Assembly (NCBI GenBank): GCA_030625815.1 | Contig: DAOUQF010000028.1 | Span: 1-51,479, forward strand | Length of the DNA stretch: 51,479 bases | Direction: 5' to 3' | Source: Eubacteriales bacterium | GTDB taxonomy: Bacteria > Bacillota > Clostridia > Tissierellales > GPF-1 | Part shown: positions 49,482 to 51,479 of the stretch, in pieces | Layout of the letters: each line of letters begins with the position of its first letter | Position numbering within the stretch: position 1 is the first letter of the stretch | Program-made: the position numbers and the translations under genes | Notes under the pieces: generated by a model | Seen by the model: only the letters and a program-made list of their open reading frames with translations | Database searches by the model: none | What the model was told of the DNA's origin: nothing

Positions 49482-51479
49482 TTACTGAACGATTTCGTAT
49501 CCGTCTTGATTTGACCAGCCCAATGGTGCATTGATTTCCATGCCCATTCCGCCATTCAATGAAACTGCGTCGTATCCCAACAATCGAAGTCCTGCAGTCG
49601 TTTGTCCAGCAGTTTGTCCCGTGTAGCAATAGACAATCACTTTCTTCGCGTCTTTAGGAATTGTATTGAAGGATTTCTCCATTCCAGCTCCCCAAGGAAT
49701 CAAGTTCGCTCCTGGGATATGTCCTGCTGCATAATCTTTCTCAGATCGAACAGAAAGAATGTAGAAGTCTTTTCCTTCTGCAATGGAATCATTCAAATGC
49801 GCTTCAGAAACCTTGTAGTTCTTCCAGTTTCCATCAGCAACATCAGCAAGACCCGCATAATATGCAGTCAATGCTTCTTGAACTGAAGGTTCGATTGGTG
49901 TAACCGCCCCCATAAATTCAGCAACATCAGTTGTTGTTGCAGCTTCAAGACCTTCTACCTTGGAGATTCCGAAGTTCCAGCCCAAGTTGACGCTTCGTGC
50001 GTTAAATCCGGCTAGGTTTAATGTCATTACCGCTTGTCCAGCTGTTTGGCCAGAGTAGCAGTAAACAAATACTGGCTTGTCGTTTGGAATATTCGCTAGG
50101 TTTTCAGCAATGGCAGTGCCCCAAGGAACGTTAACCGCGCCTTTGATATGGCCTTCTGCATATGCGTCCGGTTGACGAATGTCCAAAACTGTCATTTCTT
50201 CGCCCGCTTTCACCATGTCAACAAAATCAGCTTGACCGATCTTGTAAATATGCGCTGGCATATTTGCGAAATAATTCATCACGCCTTGCTCAACAACGGT
50301 GCCTGCAACAACTGGTTTTTCATTGTTTGCCCAGCCTAGTGGAGCATTAGGTGCCATGCCCATGCCGCCATTCAATGAAACTGCGTCGTAACCCATCAAG
50401 CGAAGGGCTGCAGTTGTTTGACCGGCAGTTTGTCCAGTGTAGCAGTATACAACGACCTTCGTGTCTTTTGAAAGACGATCGAATTGTTTTTCCATTCCAG
50501 CACCCCATGAAATCAAGTCAGCGCCTTCAATATGACCTTCTGCGTAATCAGAAGCCGATCGGATGGATAGAAGTTGGAAATCTTCGCCCGCTGCGATCAT
50601 TGCTTCCAAGTTGTCTTCAGACACCTTGTAGTTTTTCCAGTTCGTATCCGCAACATCAGCAAGACCATTGTAGTATGCAGTCAATGCCGCTTGTACGGAA
50701 GGATCAATCTCCGTTACCGCGCCTGCAAATTCTGCAGCATCGGTTGTTGTTGCCGCATCAACGCCTTCAACCTTGGAGATTCCGAAGTTCCAGCCCAAGT
50801 TGACGCTTCGTGCGTTAAATCCGGCTAGGTTTAATGTCATTACCGCTTGTCCAGCTGTTTGACCAGAGTAGCAGTAAACAAATACTGGCTTGTCGTTTGG
50901 AATATTGCTTAAGTTCTCCGCGATTGGAGCGCCCCAAGGAATATTCACAGCACCTTGAACATGACCTTCCGCGTAAGCGTCCGGTTGACGAATATCGACA
51001 ATTGTCATTTCTTCGCCGGCCTTCACCATATCAACAAAATCCACTTGACCGATCTTGTAGATGTGCTTTGGCATATTCTCAAAGTATGCTTTCACTTGTG
51101 CTGAAAGATCCATCGTTACTACTGGCTTGTCATGGTTCGACCATCCTAGAGGAGCGTTAGGCGCCATGCCCATTCCGCCATTCAAGGATACTGCATCATA
51201 ACCCAACAAACGAAGAGCCGCTGTTGTTTGGCCTGCAGTTTGTCCCGTGTAGCAATATACGACAACTTTTTTGCCCATTGGCAACGTTGAGAATGATTCT
51301 TCCATTCCCGCGCCCCAAGGAATCAATTCAGCGCCTTCAATATGGCCTTTTTTATAATCCGCTTCTGAACGAACTGACAATAGATAGAAATCTTCGTCCG
51401 CTTCGATCATAGCTTCCAAATTGTCTTCCGATACTTTGTAGTTTTTCCACTTGGTATCCGCAACATCAGCAAGACCATT
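49482..51479 (-). CDS. Multi-domain rhodanese (sulfurtransferase) protein, C-terminal part
   Basis: 665 residues visible; the frame is open to the right edge, so the N-terminus and any signal peptide lie outside. The chain alternates two rhodanese types: A (YKVSEDNLEAM ... PWGAGME ... VYCYTGQTAGQ) and B (YKIGQ.DFVDMVKAGEEM ... VYCYSGQTAGQ). The visible order is A-B-A-B-A. Every domain has the catalytic cysteine, with codons at 51252-51254, 50871-50873, 50442-50444, 50058-50060 and 49626-49628, in a C-Y-[T/S]-G-Q-T-A loop. Rhodaneses carry sulfane sulfur as a Cys persulfide. B-to-A linkers (ATTTDAAEFAGAVTEIDPSV) repeat too. A terminator follows the stop. Confidence 0.93.
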   Translation of the reverse strand, partial: NGLADVADTKWKNYKVSEDNLEAMIEADEDFYLLSVRSEADYKKGHIEGAELIPWGAGMEESFSTLPMGKKVVVYCYTGQTAGQTTAALRLLGYDAVSLNGGMGMAPNAPLGWSNHDKPVVTMDLSAQVKAYFENMPKHIYKIGQVDFVDMVKAGEEMTIVDIRQPDAYAEGHVQGAVNIPWGAPIAENLSNIPNDKPVFVYCYSGQTAGQAVMTLNLAGFNARSVNLGWNFGISKVEGVDAATTTDAAEFAGAVTEIDPSVQAALTAYYNGLADVADTNWKNYKVSEDNLEAMIAAGEDFQLLSIRSASDYAEGHIEGADLISWGAGMEKQFDRLSKDTKVVVYCYTGQTAGQTTAALRLMGYDAVSLNGGMGMAPNAPLGWANNEKPVVAGTVVEQGVMNYFANMPAHIYKIGQADFVDMVKAGEEMTVLDIRQPDAYAEGHIKGAVNVPWGTAIAENLANIPNDKPVFVYCYSGQTAGQAVMTLNLAGFNARSVNLGWNFGISKVEGLEAATTTDVAEFMGAVTPIEPSVQEALTAYYAGLADVADGNWKNYKVSEAHLNDSIAEGKDFYILSVRSEKDYAAGHIPGANLIPWGAGMEKSFNTIPKDAKKVIVYCYTGQTAGQTTAGLRLLGYDAVSLNGGMGMEINAPLGWSNQDGYEIVQ
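49960..50907 (-). repeat. Near-identical internal DNA repeats in the rhodanese gene (813-bp period)
   Basis: The stretch 49960-50094 recurs at 50773-50907 with one difference that I could find by eye; it encodes the active-site half of the B-type domains. The A-type domains also resemble each other at DNA level but with more changes (periods of 810 and 816 bp). Such long identity points to recent duplication or gene conversion and is a place where assemblies can collapse. Confidence 0.85.

Noticed and set aside
49482-51479. Repeats as a CRISPR or mobile element
   Set aside because: The repeats are long, in frame, code for rhodanese domains and lack short spacers or transposase genes.
1-51479. 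Insertion sequences, phage genes, integrases, CRISPR arrays, rRNA genes
   Set aside because: None seen on either strand. No transposase or integrase motifs, and no direct-repeat arrays outside the rhodanese gene.

Overview
The window reads as a chromosome segment of a low-to-mid GC Gram-positive anaerobe (Bacillota, probably Clostridia). The evidence is strong AGGAGG ribosome binding sites, TTGACA/TATAAT promoters, a small-type SRP RNA beside dnaX, a T-box leader on metG, a MalR-like LacI regulator, and gene order close to the Bacillus subtilis dnaX-recR ... yaaO-tmk-darA-holB-ricT ... rsmI-abrB-metS-tatD-rnmV-ksgA region. A class I two-subunit fumarase, a 2[4Fe-4S] ferredoxin and a ferredoxin-tailed aldo/keto reductase suit an anaerobe. 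The genus cannot be named from the sequence alone.

Region 1 (1-5.9 kb, mostly minus strand) is a metal and thiol-redox block: the N-terminal part of a CopA copper ATPase, two adjacent HesB/IscA-like genes, a CcdA-TlpA thiol-reductant pair, a CDF metal exporter and a glutaredoxin. A polysaccharide deacetylase lies between on the plus strand. The HesB-like gene at 1375-1680 has an in-frame TGA exactly where its neighbour has its first conserved Cys. A hairpin of bacterial SECIS geometry follows the TGA, so I call it a selenoprotein. Three promoters here (HesB-Sec, CcdA, glutaredoxin) share a 17-bp palindrome, ATACCC-N5-GGGTAT, of the kind bound by CsoR/CstR-family repressors. copA has a related but different G/C dyad. 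At the other end of the window (49.5 kb to the edge) is a protein made of at least five tandem rhodanese domains. Together this suggests a sulfane-sulfur/selenium/thiol redox theme.

Region 2 (5.8-25.6 kb, minus strand) is housekeeping: lplA, rsmA, rnmV, tatD, a small membrane protein, metG under T-box control, abrB (plus strand), rsmI, trmN6-like, ferredoxin, ricT, holB, darA, tmk, a DUF2207 protein, an Orn/Lys/Arg decarboxylase, a membrane protein, the fumarase subunits, a small membrane protein, recR, ebfC and dnaX, then the SRP RNA and tRNA-Ser(GGA).

Region 3 (25.6-31.7 kb) is mixed: a truncated permease remnant, a NUDIX hydrolase, an ACT-domain protein, a large acidic membrane protein, a degenerate J-domain/SH3 membrane protein, a flavodoxin-like protein, a DMT permease and an unknown secreted protein.

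Region 4 (31.7-44.5 kb) is a maltose/maltodextrin island: beta-phosphoglucomutase, GH65 maltose phosphorylase, a short alpha-glucan phosphorylase, GH31 alpha-glucosidase, MalE/F/G-like transporter, lipoprotein alpha-amylase and a LacI-family regulator. Operators matching TGCAAnCGnTTGCA precede each transcription unit. Outside the cell, amylase cuts starch and MalE binds the products; inside, GH31 and the phosphorylases release glucose and sugar phosphates. No transporter ATPase is present.

Region 5 (44.5-51.5 kb) holds an aldo/keto reductase, a GNAT acetyltransferase, a sensor-GGDEF-EAL protein and the rhodanese array, which runs off the right edge.
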